A DNA stretch of 64,000 nucleotides from Lysinibacillus piscis (GTDB lineage Bacteria; Bacillota; Bacilli; Bacillales_A; Planococcaceae). Location: assembly GCF_026012395.1 (NCBI RefSeq), contig NZ_BRZA01000002.1:372001-436000 (forward strand), given 5' to 3'. The notes under the pieces were generated by a model. The model was not told the DNA's origin. It ran no database searches and saw only the letters and a list, made by a program, of their open reading frames with translations. The position numbers were made by a program, and so were the translations under genes. Of the stretch, positions 8,154 to 18,243 are shown in pieces; within the stretch, counting starts at the first letter, position 1; the number at the start of each line of letters is the position of its first letter.

Positions 8154-9236
8154 TTGAGAAGACTTGGTATTTCACTGTATCCTCAACATAGTACATTGGA
8201 GGAAATGAAACGCTATGTACAGTTGGCACATGAGAATGGATTTGATCGTATTTTTACATGTTTAATGTCCTTAAATAATGATCAAGAACGTCAAAAGTTA
8301 CAACAAATTAATGCGTTCGCTAAGGAGTTAGGTTTTGATATCTCTGCTGACATTGCACCTAATGTTTTTCAAGAGCTAGGGCTAACATACAAAGATATTG
8401 CACATTTTAAAGAACACTATCATTTGGCAGCATTGCGTTTAGATATGGGGTTCTCTGGACATGAGGAAGCCTTTATGTCACTCGATGCAAGTAATTTAAA
8501 AGTAGAATTAAATATTAGTAATGGCACAAAATATGTCGATAATATTTTGTCTTACCAACCGAATAAGGAAAACATTATTGGATGCCATAACTTTTACCCT
8601 AGACGATTTACAGGTCTTTCACGACAACATTTTTTAGCAGCCTCTAAACAATTCAAAGACAATCATATCCGAACAGCAGCCATGATTTCGTCACAGCATG
8701 CAAAGTTTGGACCTTGGGAGCAAACCGAGCATGGTTTACCAACGTTAGAAGAACATCGCTATTTACCAATTACGGTACAAGCGAAGGATATGTGGCATAC
8801 AGGCTTAATCGATGATTGTATTATTGGTAATATGTATGCATCAGAGGAAGAATTACGTGCATTGGGGCAATTAAATCGCAATAAGCTTGAATTGAAAGTT
8901 GTTCCATCAAAAGAAACGTCATCATTAGAAGAAACGATTTTATTCAAAGAATTCCACTACAACCGTGGCGATGTATCAGACTATGTGATTCGTAGTACGC
9001 AATCTCGTGTGAAATACAAGGGAGAGAATTTCCCTGCGCATGATATAGAAGTATTGACATTAGGGGATGTTACGATAGATAATGATTTAGACGTTCGTTA
9101 TAAAGGGGAATTGCAAATTGTTTTGCAGGATATGCCGAATGCTGGATCAAGTAATATTGTCGCACGTGTTGTAGAGGAAGAGCTTTTTCTATTGAAACAA
9201 ATTCAACCATGGGCATCATTTGGGTTTACAAAATAA
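8154..9236 (+). CDS. mupG: MupG-type 6-phospho-N-acetylmuramidase (DUF871)
   Basis: A 360-residue protein matching the DUF871/MupG family: it starts MRRLGISLYPQHST, and a TIM barrel fills about residues 1-235 (KRYVQLAHENGFDRIF, ALRLDMGFSG), followed by a cyclophilin-like domain. Characterised MupG hydrolyses MurNAc-6P-GlcNAc made by PTS import into MurNAc-6P and GlcNAc. The TTG at 8154 follows ATGGAGGT (8139-8146); the in-frame ATG at 8139 overlaps that ribosome site. It is placed between the IIC gene and the amino-sugar kinase. The activity here is inferred from family and context. Confidence 0.85.
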   Translation: MRRLGISLYPQHSTLEEMKRYVQLAHENGFDRIFTCLMSLNNDQERQKLQQINAFAKELGFDISADIAPNVFQELGLTYKDIAHFKEHYHLAALRLDMGFSGHEEAFMSLDASNLKVELNISNGTKYVDNILSYQPNKENIIGCHNFYPRRFTGLSRQHFLAASKQFKDNHIRTAAMISSQHAKFGPWEQTEHGLPTLEEHRYLPITVQAKDMWHTGLIDDCIIGNMYASEEELRALGQLNRNKLELKVVPSKETSSLEETILFKEFHYNRGDVSDYVIRSTQSRVKYKGENFPAHDIEVLTLGDVTIDNDLDVRYKGELQIVLQDMPNAGSSNIVARVVEEELFLLKQIQPWASFGFTK

Positions 9237-9246
9237 AGTACTTTGT

Positions 9247-9278
9247 AAAGAGGATTAAGCCGATGCTTAGTCCTCTTT
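9247..9278 (+). terminator. Hairpin between mupG and kinase (partial terminator)
   Basis: AAAGAGGATTAAGC pairs with GCTTAGTCCTCTTT across a 4-base loop, with one mismatch. The T-run is short, so read-through into the kinase gene is likely. Confidence 0.5.
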
Positions 9279-9299
9279 TGAATTGAATGGAGGTAAGCT

Positions 9300-10262
9300 A
9301 TGTATGTATTAGCAATGGATGGGGGCGGAACAAAAACATCAGCCGTCATTTGTGATGAAGTTGGGCATGTCTATGCTAAAGTAAACACAACTCGTAGTAA
9401 TCCAACGGCAATGGATATTCCCTACTTTGAGGCAACGTTGCATGCGTTATTACAAAATCTATTGCAGCAAAATCCCCAAGCCTTTGTGGCGATTGAAAGC
9501 TGCTTTGCGGGAATGGCAGGTGTCAAAGAGTTACATGCTGAGAGTACTGTAGAGCATATTATCCGTCAATATGTACAAAAAAAAGTGCCTGTTTTAGTAG
9601 AAAATGATGCGCTAATTGCACTTTATGCAGGTACTTTAGGAAAGCCAGGTATCATACAAATTGCGGGGACAGGTGCTATTACAATGGGCTATGACCAAGA
9701 AAAAAAGTTCCATCGTGTTGGTGGCTGGGGCTATCTTTTTGATGATGCAGGTAGTGGCTATGACTTAGGCGTACAGGCGTTGAAAGCTGTTTTCCAAAAC
9801 TATGACGGACGAAAACCTGCTACTCAATTGACAGAAGCGGTGTTGCGTCATTTTGCGAAAGACACTGTCCCACAGCTGATTTCAAGTATTTACAATGACG
9901 AACATCCACGAACAAATATTGCTCCATTGAGTAAATATGTAATAGAGGCTGTAGAACAGGGAGATGCTATCGCATTAAGGATTATTGAAGAAGCATGTCA
10001 AAGCTATTATGAGGCAATCAAAACCTGCTACGCTCAAATGACATGGGAGGATGAACAAGTACCCGTCATTTTAACAGGTGGTGTGTTTTCCAATGAACAA
10101 CATTTTATTCCGACTTTACAACAGCTTGCAGAGGATGATGGTTTACCACTGCATTTTATGAAAGCGCTTGTCGAACCAATTGGTGGTGCGGTTGTAGGGG
10201 CATTTCAACAAATAAGCGTGGAGATTGGTCAACAATTTGTTGATACGTTTAACAAACGATGA
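9300..10262 (+). CDS. BadF/BcrA-type amino-sugar kinase (GlcNAc/MurNAc kinase-like)
   Basis: A 320-residue sugar kinase of the ASKHA fold. It shows the phosphate-1 motif DGGGTKTSAVI at the start, IAGTGAITMGY, and GGWGYLFDDAGSGYDLG. Related enzymes phosphorylate N-acetylglucosamine and, in MurK, also N-acetylmuramic acid. Downstream of MupG it would phosphorylate the released GlcNAc so that it can enter glycolysis by NagA/NagB, which are not in this window. It is the last gene of the island and is followed by a clear terminator. Confidence 0.85.
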   Translation: MYVLAMDGGGTKTSAVICDEVGHVYAKVNTTRSNPTAMDIPYFEATLHALLQNLLQQNPQAFVAIESCFAGMAGVKELHAESTVEHIIRQYVQKKVPVLVENDALIALYAGTLGKPGIIQIAGTGAITMGYDQEKKFHRVGGWGYLFDDAGSGYDLGVQALKAVFQNYDGRKPATQLTEAVLRHFAKDTVPQLISSIYNDEHPRTNIAPLSKYVIEAVEQGDAIALRIIEEACQSYYEAIKTCYAQMTWEDEQVPVILTGGVFSNEQHFIPTLQQLAEDDGLPLHFMKALVEPIGGAVVGAFQQISVEIGQQFVDTFNKR

Positions 10263-10280
10263 ATCGAATATGTGGGAAGA

Positions 10281-10317
10281 AGCGGTTGAGGGGTATTGAC
10301 TTCAATTGCTTTTTTTT
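10281..10317 (+). terminator. Terminator of the amino-sugar operon
   Basis: AGCGGTTGA (10281-10289) pairs with TCAATTGCT (10302-10310) with two G-U pairs, followed by eight T. Confidence 0.75.
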
Positions 10318-10420
10318 GTTGTATTGCTTAGAATGTAGTATGTTGATAGGTTTACCTTGCTTCCTATGAATTAAGCGAAAAGATATATGAAATTTTAATA
10401 GATGGAGAGTGTCAATCAGA

Positions 10421-11182
10421 ATGTTACATCAATTTTCTCGTAACGAGCTTGCTGTTGGTACAGAGGGGCTTGAAAAGTTAAAAAATACAACCGTGGCTAT
10501 TTTAGGTGTAGGTGGCGTTGGTTCATTTGCGGCGGAGGCTTGTGCACGCAGTGGTGTTGGTCGTATTATTTTAGTGGATAAGGATAATGTAGATATTACA
10601 AATGTCAACCGTCAATTAGTAGCATACCTTTCGACAGTAGGTAAATCTAAATCGGCTGTTATGAAAGAGCGTATTGCCGATATTAATCCAGCATGTGAAG
10701 TGATTGATATGCATATGTTTTATACAGAAGAAACATATGAGCAATTTTTTGCACAAGGTATTGATTATGTCATTGATGCAAGCGATACAGTGATGTATAA
10801 AATTCATCTCATGAAAGAGTGTTTAAAACGTGATATCCCAATTATTTCAAGCATGGGAGCTGCCAATAAAATGGATCCAACACGCTTTCAAATTGCGGAT
10901 ATTTCCAAAACACATACAGATCCACTAGCTAAAATTATTCGTACAAAATTGCGTAAAGAGGGCATTCATAAAGGAATAACCGTTGTCTTTTCAGATGAAA
11001 GCCCAATCGTAGTACGTCCAGATGTAGTGGAGCATGTAGGAAAACCAGATGCGACGATTCGTAAAGCCAAAATGCCACCATCTTCTAATGCCTTTGTGCC
11101 TTCTGTAGCAGGCTTAGTGGCTGCTAGTTGGGTAGTAAATACAATTTTAAAAGATATTCCGATCACACGAGTGCAAGGATAA
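10421..11182 (+). CDS. tcdA: tRNA threonylcarbamoyladenosine dehydratase (TcdA/YrvM)
   Basis: A 253-residue E1-like ATPase that cyclises t6A37 of tRNA to its hydantoin form. It starts MLHQFSRNELAVG, then the nucleotide motif GVGGVGSF and VDKDNVDITNVNRQ, all typical of TcdA. ATG 10421 is about 12 bases after GGAGAG; the GTG at 10409 touches the ribosome site. The position near aspS and the 6S gene matches B. subtilis, with the amino-sugar island inserted between. Confidence 0.93.
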   Translation: MLHQFSRNELAVGTEGLEKLKNTTVAILGVGGVGSFAAEACARSGVGRIILVDKDNVDITNVNRQLVAYLSTVGKSKSAVMKERIADINPACEVIDMHMFYTEETYEQFFAQGIDYVIDASDTVMYKIHLMKECLKRDIPIISSMGAANKMDPTRFQIADISKTHTDPLAKIIRTKLRKEGIHKGITVVFSDESPIVVRPDVVEHVGKPDATIRKAKMPPSSNAFVPSVAGLVAASWVVNTILKDIPITRVQG

Positions 11183-11187
11183 TAGGG

Positions 11188-11226
11188 AAAATCGCTATCT
11201 CATGTAAGACAGAGGTGGCGATTTTT
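11188..11226 (+). terminator. Terminator of tcdA
   Basis: AAAATCGCTATCTC pairs with GAGGTGGCGATTTT (11212-11225) with two G-U pairs, ending in five T. Confidence 0.8.
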
Positions 11227-11320
11227 CGATGAAAAGGTATTTAGCGTTTTTTGTCGAACTATTGACTGTAGACTATGCATTTTTTGCATGGTAAAGGCAA
11301 TCAAAAGGGGGCTATTTGTA

Positions 11321-11965
11321 GTGTCTATCAATGATATCGAAATCAGCTTGACCAACCTAGAAAAGCCTCTACTTTTAATCAGTGAAGAGGATGAGCAATT
11401 ATTTCAAACACTTCTTCAAGAGGTTCTTACATATAAACAATGGCCGTTACTAGCACTTTCCACAAAAGCCTCGACATCATTAGTGAAAGATATTTGGTGT
11501 GCGCTGTATAGAGAGAATGTATTTATTAATAATGAATATGCGATGTTTTACCCAATTCGTTTTATTCTTTTTGAATTGGTGATGCAGGAAGAGTCCATTA
11601 GGCATTTAGCGAAAAAATCGCTAGATCATGAATATCTATCATTTATTTATGCGGTGATTTATACACAATTAATTTTACACTGGTTAAAAGAGAGATTGTC
11701 CATGGATCGAGAAGTATATGAAGCGGTGAAATTATTGTATTATTCTGTAGAAAAGGAGAATGATGAGGAGTCTGAGGAGCTATCGAGAGAGTTTACGATT
11801 GCTCAAGCCATTGCGGTGAAAGCCATTCGGGTGGAAGTACAGCAAAATGTGCGACAATTTGCTAACCAGATGCGACATGCCTATGAATTGGTGCAAGATA
11901 TAAAAATTGACACGGTGACTGAAATGGGTCCATTGCTGGACAAGCTGGCGGCATCATTTGAATGA
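11321..11965 (+). CDS. Conserved hypothetical protein, function unknown
   Basis: I do not recognise this family. The 214-residue product is soluble and mostly helical, with an acidic segment (EKENDEESEELSREF) near residue 160 and an amphipathic C-terminal helix. There is no signal peptide or metal motif. The GTG at 11321 is chosen because AAAAGGGGG (11303-11311) is a strong ribosome site; an in-frame ATG at 11288 has none. It stands alone between the tcdA terminator and the terminator shared with rarA. Codon use looks like its neighbours. Confidence 0.65.
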   Translation: MSINDIEISLTNLEKPLLLISEEDEQLFQTLLQEVLTYKQWPLLALSTKASTSLVKDIWCALYRENVFINNEYAMFYPIRFILFELVMQEESIRHLAKKSLDHEYLSFIYAVIYTQLILHWLKERLSMDREVYEAVKLLYYSVEKENDEESEELSREFTIAQAIAVKAIRVEVQQNVRQFANQMRHAYELVQDIKIDTVTEMGPLLDKLAASFE

Positions 11966-11985
11966 GTATAGTGGATACTAAATAG

Positions 11986-12027
11986 CAAAAGGCAGAAACG
12001 TTGATTAAACAACCTTTCTGCTTTTTT
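11986..12027. terminator. Bidirectional terminator between the hypothetical gene and rarA
   Basis: AAAAGGCAGAAACGTTG pairs with CAACCTTTCTGCTTTTTT, with one bulge and one mismatch. A-runs on one side and T-runs on the other serve both converging genes. Confidence 0.75.
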
Positions 12028-12029
12028 CG

Positions 12030-13313
12030 CTATTGTTGATTAAAGGATTGGAGCTTCTCATAAATCGTAGCCAAACGTTTTTCCTCGCCAGCAATAACAG
12101 GCTTGTAAAATTCTACATTGGTTAATTCGCTTGGTAGGTATTGCTGTTTGACCCAGCCTCCGAATGTACCAATAGGGGTATTATGTGGATATTGATAGCC
12201 CACATGTCCTAAAGATTCTGCTCCACTGTAATGAGCATCTCGTAAATGATGGGGAATTTCGCCAGTTTGACCTGCATGAATACGAGCAATAGCGGCATCT
12301 ATAGCTAGAATGGCTGAATTAGACTTAGAGGCTAGACACATCTCAATTACGGCATTTGCCAGTGGAATACGTGCTTCAGGTAACCCTAAACGCTCGGCTG
12401 CTTGTATGGCAGCTAACACATGTGCACCGACAGCAGGATTTGCTAGCCCAATATCTTCATAAGCAATCACTAATAAGCGTCTACTCACAGCGACTAAATC
12501 ACCATTTTCTAATAGATGGGCTAAATAATAAATAGCGGCATTTGTATCACTACCACGAATGGATTTTTGTAAGGCGGATAATAAATTATAAAAATGAGAG
12601 CCTTTTTTATCGCCATATACACCAATGCGACTAATTAAATGGTCAATCACAGTATCAGAAGCAATCGTTTGACCATCCACTTCGTCCCCTGCATAATAAA
12701 TCGATTCTAATAGAGTGAGTGCTTTACGTGCATCGCCATTTGCAGCAATGGCAATTTTTTGGAGCTGTTCTTCAGTTAAGACCATATGATATTGCCCAAG
12801 TCCTCGTTTTGTATCCAGCAATGCCTTTTGTAACAGCATTAAAATATTATCGACTGTTAAATGTTGAAGCTGATAAATTTCCCCACAGCGTGAACGAATG
12901 GCAGGGTTCACATCATGATACGGATTTTCTGTTGTTGCTCCAATCAACACGATAGAACCATTTTCAACATGTGGTAATAAGGTATCTTGCTGTAGTTTAT
13001 TGAAGCGATGGATTTCATCTAAAAATAGTAGCACTTTTCCTGAGATACGCGCTTCCTGTACAATATCCTCGACATCCTTTTTACCTGCTCTTGTCGCATT
13101 TAATGCAAAAAAAGGGAGTTTTGAGCTACCCGCAATGGCATTAGCGATGGATGTTTTGCCAACACCTGGTGCACCATATAGCAGCATGGAAGGGACATGT
13201 CCATTTGAAATCATTTTAAATAATGCTGTATCTTGCCCAATAAATTCTTGATGTCCCACAACTTCATCAAGGGTTAAAGGGCGCATACGATAAGCAAGTG
13301 GTTCATTATGCAA
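12030..13313 (-). CDS. rarA: Replication-associated recombination protein A (MgsA/RarA, YrvN)
   Basis: A 427-residue AAA+ ATPase that acts at stalled replication forks. Visible are Walker A (LYGAPGVGKTSIANA), Walker B (LLFLDEIHRFNK), sensor 1 (IGATTENP) and the C-terminal tetramerisation region (SGAESLGHVGYQYPHN). The start is TTG at 13313 (MHNEPLAYRMRPLTL), 7 bases after GGGGG on the reverse strand. The longer frame to 13382 runs back through the promoter. It is transcribed divergently from cymR. Confidence 0.92.
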   Translation of the reverse strand: MHNEPLAYRMRPLTLDEVVGHQEFIGQDTALFKMISNGHVPSMLLYGAPGVGKTSIANAIAGSSKLPFFALNATRAGKKDVEDIVQEARISGKVLLFLDEIHRFNKLQQDTLLPHVENGSIVLIGATTENPYHDVNPAIRSRCGEIYQLQHLTVDNILMLLQKALLDTKRGLGQYHMVLTEEQLQKIAIAANGDARKALTLLESIYYAGDEVDGQTIASDTVIDHLISRIGVYGDKKGSHFYNLLSALQKSIRGSDTNAAIYYLAHLLENGDLVAVSRRLLVIAYEDIGLANPAVGAHVLAAIQAAERLGLPEARIPLANAVIEMCLASKSNSAILAIDAAIARIHAGQTGEIPHHLRDAHYSGAESLGHVGYQYPHNTPIGTFGGWVKQQYLPSELTNVEFYKPVIAGEEKRLATIYEKLQSFNQQ

Positions 13314-13341
13314 AAAAATTCCCCCTTTTTTTATTCGTTCT

Positions 13342-13401
13342 AGTATATCATAATGTGTTAGGTGTATTTCCGAGTTATGCAACAGGGAATTATGATATAC
13401 T
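13342..13401. promoter_or_regulatory. Mirror-image divergent promoters rarA/cymR
   Basis: AGTATATCATAAT (13342-13354) and ATTATGATATACT (13389-13401) are perfect 13-base inverted copies. Each carries an identical extended -10 region (TGATATACT), one facing rarA and one facing cymR. The -35 regions overlap in the 34 bases between and are weak, so the two promoters may compete or share a regulator. Confidence 0.6.
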
Positions 13402-13441
13402 GAATAATAGTATTTTGACTAGACTATTCGAGGTGGATAAA

Positions 13442-13861
13442 ATGAAAATTTCAACTAAAGGCCGTTATGGGCTTACAATTATGATTGAATTAGCAAAACA
13501 TTATGGAGAAGGACCTATTCCGCTTCGTAAAATTGCAGCAGAGAAAGACCTTTCAGAGGCATATTTAGAGCAATTGGTATCACCGTTACGTAATTCAGGC
13601 TTAGTAAAAAGTGTGCGTGGTGCATATGGTGGCTATATGTTAGCGAACCCACCAAGTGAAATTTCCGCTGCTCATGTCATTAGTGTGTTAGAGGGACCGA
13701 TTCAGCCTGTAGAAGGTATTGAAAATGAAGAAGCACCACAGCGAGAGCTTTGGCTACGTATTCGTGATGCTGTAAAAAACGTATTAGATACGACAACAAT
13801 TGAAGATTTAGCTCAATATACGGAAGAAACAGTCGTAGAGGGCTATATGTTCTATATTTAA
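13442..13861 (+). CDS. cymR: Rrf2-family regulator, CymR-like cysteine metabolism repressor
   Basis: A 139-residue winged-helix protein starting MKISTKGRYGLTIMIELA, with the Rrf2 recognition region (LRKIAAEKDLSEAYLEQLV, then VRGAYGGYML). There are no cysteines for an iron-sulfur cluster, as expected for CymR rather than IscR. B. subtilis CymR works with CysK to repress sulfur genes and lies next to the cysteine desulfurase and mnmA, as here. ATG 13442 follows GAGGTGG; the longer frame from 13298 crosses the promoter. Confidence 0.88.
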   Translation: MKISTKGRYGLTIMIELAKHYGEGPIPLRKIAAEKDLSEAYLEQLVSPLRNSGLVKSVRGAYGGYMLANPPSEISAAHVISVLEGPIQPVEGIENEEAPQRELWLRIRDAVKNVLDTTTIEDLAQYTEETVVEGYMFYI

Positions 13862-13874
13862 AAGGGGTATGCAG

Positions 13875-16155
<2,281 letters not shown>

Positions 16156-16208
16156 TGATGCAAAGACTACTGATAAGGTGGTCTTTGTGTTATGTATAGG
16201 TGAATAAA

Positions 16209-16871
16209 ATGAAAGATTTTAATATACTAGGCATTGAAGCCTTACAAGACAAGCGATATGAGGATGCAGCACAGTTGTTTACACAAGCGATTGAGGCGGA
16301 GCCAGAAAAGGCCATTGGCTATGTGAATTTTGGCAATTTGTTAGCTGTTTTAGACGATACAGAACGTGCAGAACGCTTCTTTCAAAAGGCAATTACAGTA
16401 GATGAAACAGCCGCAACAGCTTATTATGGCTTAGCCAATTTATATTTCAATTTGGAGCGTTATGCAGAGGCAATCAAATTATATGAAAAAGCCTTGCAGT
16501 ATCAAATTGAAGGAGCAGATGTTTACTATATGATGGGCAAATGCTTGGAACGTCTTGAACAACCAAAACTAGCCTTACCATATCTACAGCGTGCAACTGA
16601 ACTAGCACCAGAAGATGTACAAAGTCGTCTTGCTTATGCCATTGTACTTTGTGCATTAGAAATGTTTGATGAAGGCAAACAGCAGTTGAATTATTTAATT
16701 GAGCAAGACTGGAATAATGCTGATGCTCATTATAATTTAGGCGTATTATATGCTGTATCAACAGAACAAACAGAGGATGCAATGTATCATTTGAAGCAAG
16801 CCTTTACACTTCAACCTGAATATGACCAAGCTCGTTATATTTATGATATGATTGCCCAACGTTTTAACTAA
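16209..16871 (+). CDS. TPR-repeat protein (YrrB-like)
   Basis: A 220-residue protein built almost entirely of tetratricopeptide repeats (about six), such as AIGYVNFGNLLAVLDDTERAE and AATAYYGLANLYFNLERYAEA. It has no signal or membrane segment, so it is a cytoplasmic protein-interaction scaffold; the partner is unknown. In B. subtilis yrrB also sits between mnmA and recD2. ATG 16209 is preferred over GTG 16200, which is part of the ribosome site. Confidence 0.88.
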   Translation: MKDFNILGIEALQDKRYEDAAQLFTQAIEAEPEKAIGYVNFGNLLAVLDDTERAERFFQKAITVDETAATAYYGLANLYFNLERYAEAIKLYEKALQYQIEGADVYYMMGKCLERLEQPKLALPYLQRATELAPEDVQSRLAYAIVLCALEMFDEGKQQLNYLIEQDWNNADAHYNLGVLYAVSTEQTEDAMYHLKQAFTLQPEYDQARYIYDMIAQRFN

Positions 16872-16886
16872 AGACTCTAATCAATC

Positions 16887-16926
16887 AAAAAGGAAGAAAG
16901 CTCTAACAACAGGCTTCCTTCCTTTT
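16887..16926. terminator. Bidirectional terminator
   Basis: AAAAGGAAGAAAGC pairs with GCTTCCTTCCTTTT with one mismatch. T-runs on each strand serve the TPR gene and the converging small membrane-protein gene. Confidence 0.75.
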
Positions 16927-16932
16927 CGTTTT

Positions 16933-17217
16933 CTAGGATTCAGAAATACCATTGGCTAATAATAATAGAAATAACCAAATGGATGTTGGTATCATACAGG
17001 CAATATTTGAAAAGATACTGACCACTTTTACAGTACGGTTTTTAGATTTAACCCCTAAAATGAATGCCACAATAAACCCAATATCTATAAAAGCATATAA
17101 GAAAATGAGCATCCATAAATTAATATTTGGGAAACGAACCACAAAGAAAATGACTAATGCAACGAAGAATAAAGCTAAGGTTAAAATGATTGGATGAAAT
17201 TCTTTATATTGCTTCAA
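16933..17217 (-). CDS. Small three-helix membrane protein, unknown function
   Basis: A 94-residue protein with three hydrophobic helices (about 9-27, 32-54, 66-88) separated by short charged loops (VKSKNRTVK). I recognise no family. The TTG at 17217 is chosen because ACAGGAGGT precedes it on the reverse strand; an ATG-started longer frame to 17256 runs through that ribosome site. It sits between the TPR gene and hisA, away from the B. subtilis order. Confidence 0.65.
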   Translation of the reverse strand: MKQYKEFHPIILTLALFFVALVIFFVVRFPNINLWMLIFLYAFIDIGFIVAFILGVKSKNRTVKVVSIFSNIACMIPTSIWLFLLLLANGISES

Positions 17218-17328
17218 GATAATACCTCCTGTCATTTCATTTTTTACGTTATTCATTGCATAAAGTTCAATTCAAATACACACGACTACAACTATCAGCA
17301 AGGTCATTGCCACACTGTGGATAAGAGC

Positions 17329-18084
17329 CTACTTTTTGCAATAATAGACAACTTCATCATACGATAAATCCCCACCAAATATAGATAAGGCACTACCGAT
17401 TGTGACATGTAGTTTGCCATTCGATAGCTCTTTAAATCTCTCTAAATCAGCTAATGAGCGAACACCACCAGCATATGTTGTTGGAATAGATGTCCAAGCT
17501 GTTAAATCACGCACAAGCGCCTCTTGCATACCACTTCGTTTTCCTTCTACATCCACCGCATGAATTAATAACTCATCACAAAATTGCTCGATATAAGCAA
17601 TCGAATCGGCATTGACCTCAAAATCACTAAATTTTGTCCATTTATCTGTGACAACAAACCATTTGCCATCTCGCATACGACAGCTTAAATCGATGACAAG
17701 ATGCTCCTTGCCAACTGCTTGCACAAGCGCTTCTAATCGTGCGATATCTAATTGTCCATCATAAAAAATAAAAGACGTGACAATGACATGTGTTGCACCT
17801 GCCTCAATATATTGCTGTGCATTGTCTGCTGTAATTCCTCCACCAATTTGTAAGCCTTGTGGATAAGTGGCTAAGGCAGAGAGAGCTGCTTCTTCATTAC
17901 CTTGCCCTAGCATAATGACATGTCCACCTGTCAGCTTGTCTTTGGCAAAAAGTGCTGCATAATAGCTAGCATCATGCGTAGAGATAAAATTTTCCACTAT
18001 TTCTTGATCATCATGTCCTAATGTACTACCAACAATCTGTTTTACTTTTCCATCATGTACATCAATACAAGGTCTAAATTGCAA
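17329..18084 (-). CDS. Eukaryote-type HisA (ProFAR isomerase) paralogue, orphan
   Basis: A 251-residue TIM barrel of the HisA/HisF family. It begins MQFRPCIDVHDGKVKQIVG and has GGHVIMLG, LQIGGGITADNAQQYIEAGA, VIDLSCRM, and the C-terminal phosphate loop TYAGGVRSLADL. The pattern (PCIDVHDGKVKQIVG start, long middle insertion) fits the fungal/plant HIS6-like branch better than usual bacterial HisA. HisA isomerises ProFAR to PRFAR in histidine synthesis. No other his biosynthetic genes are adjacent. The start is TTG 18084 after AAGGG. Confidence 0.75.
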   Translation of the reverse strand: MQFRPCIDVHDGKVKQIVGSTLGHDDQEIVENFISTHDASYYAALFAKDKLTGGHVIMLGQGNEEAALSALATYPQGLQIGGGITADNAQQYIEAGATHVIVTSFIFYDGQLDIARLEALVQAVGKEHLVIDLSCRMRDGKWFVVTDKWTKFSDFEVNADSIAYIEQFCDELLIHAVDVEGKRSGMQEALVRDLTAWTSIPTTYAGGVRSLADLERFKELSNGKLHVTIGSALSIFGGDLSYDEVVYYCKK

Positions 18085-18243
18085 CTATATCCAACCCTTC
18101 TGTTTATCTAAATTGTCTTCATTTTAGCATGGTATGTTAGCAGAATGTTAAAAAATTTGGTAAATATCGTTTCAAACGATTTTTCTTGGCTATTTATGAT
18201 AAAATATAAAAATTGAAGTAGTTGGTGAAAGAGGTGTGCCGCA

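Noticed and set aside
18165-18184. ATCGTT/AACGAT hairpin with T-run before recD2
   Set aside because: The loop is only 3 bases, the stem is short and AT-rich, and no gene upstream on the plus strand needs a terminator there.
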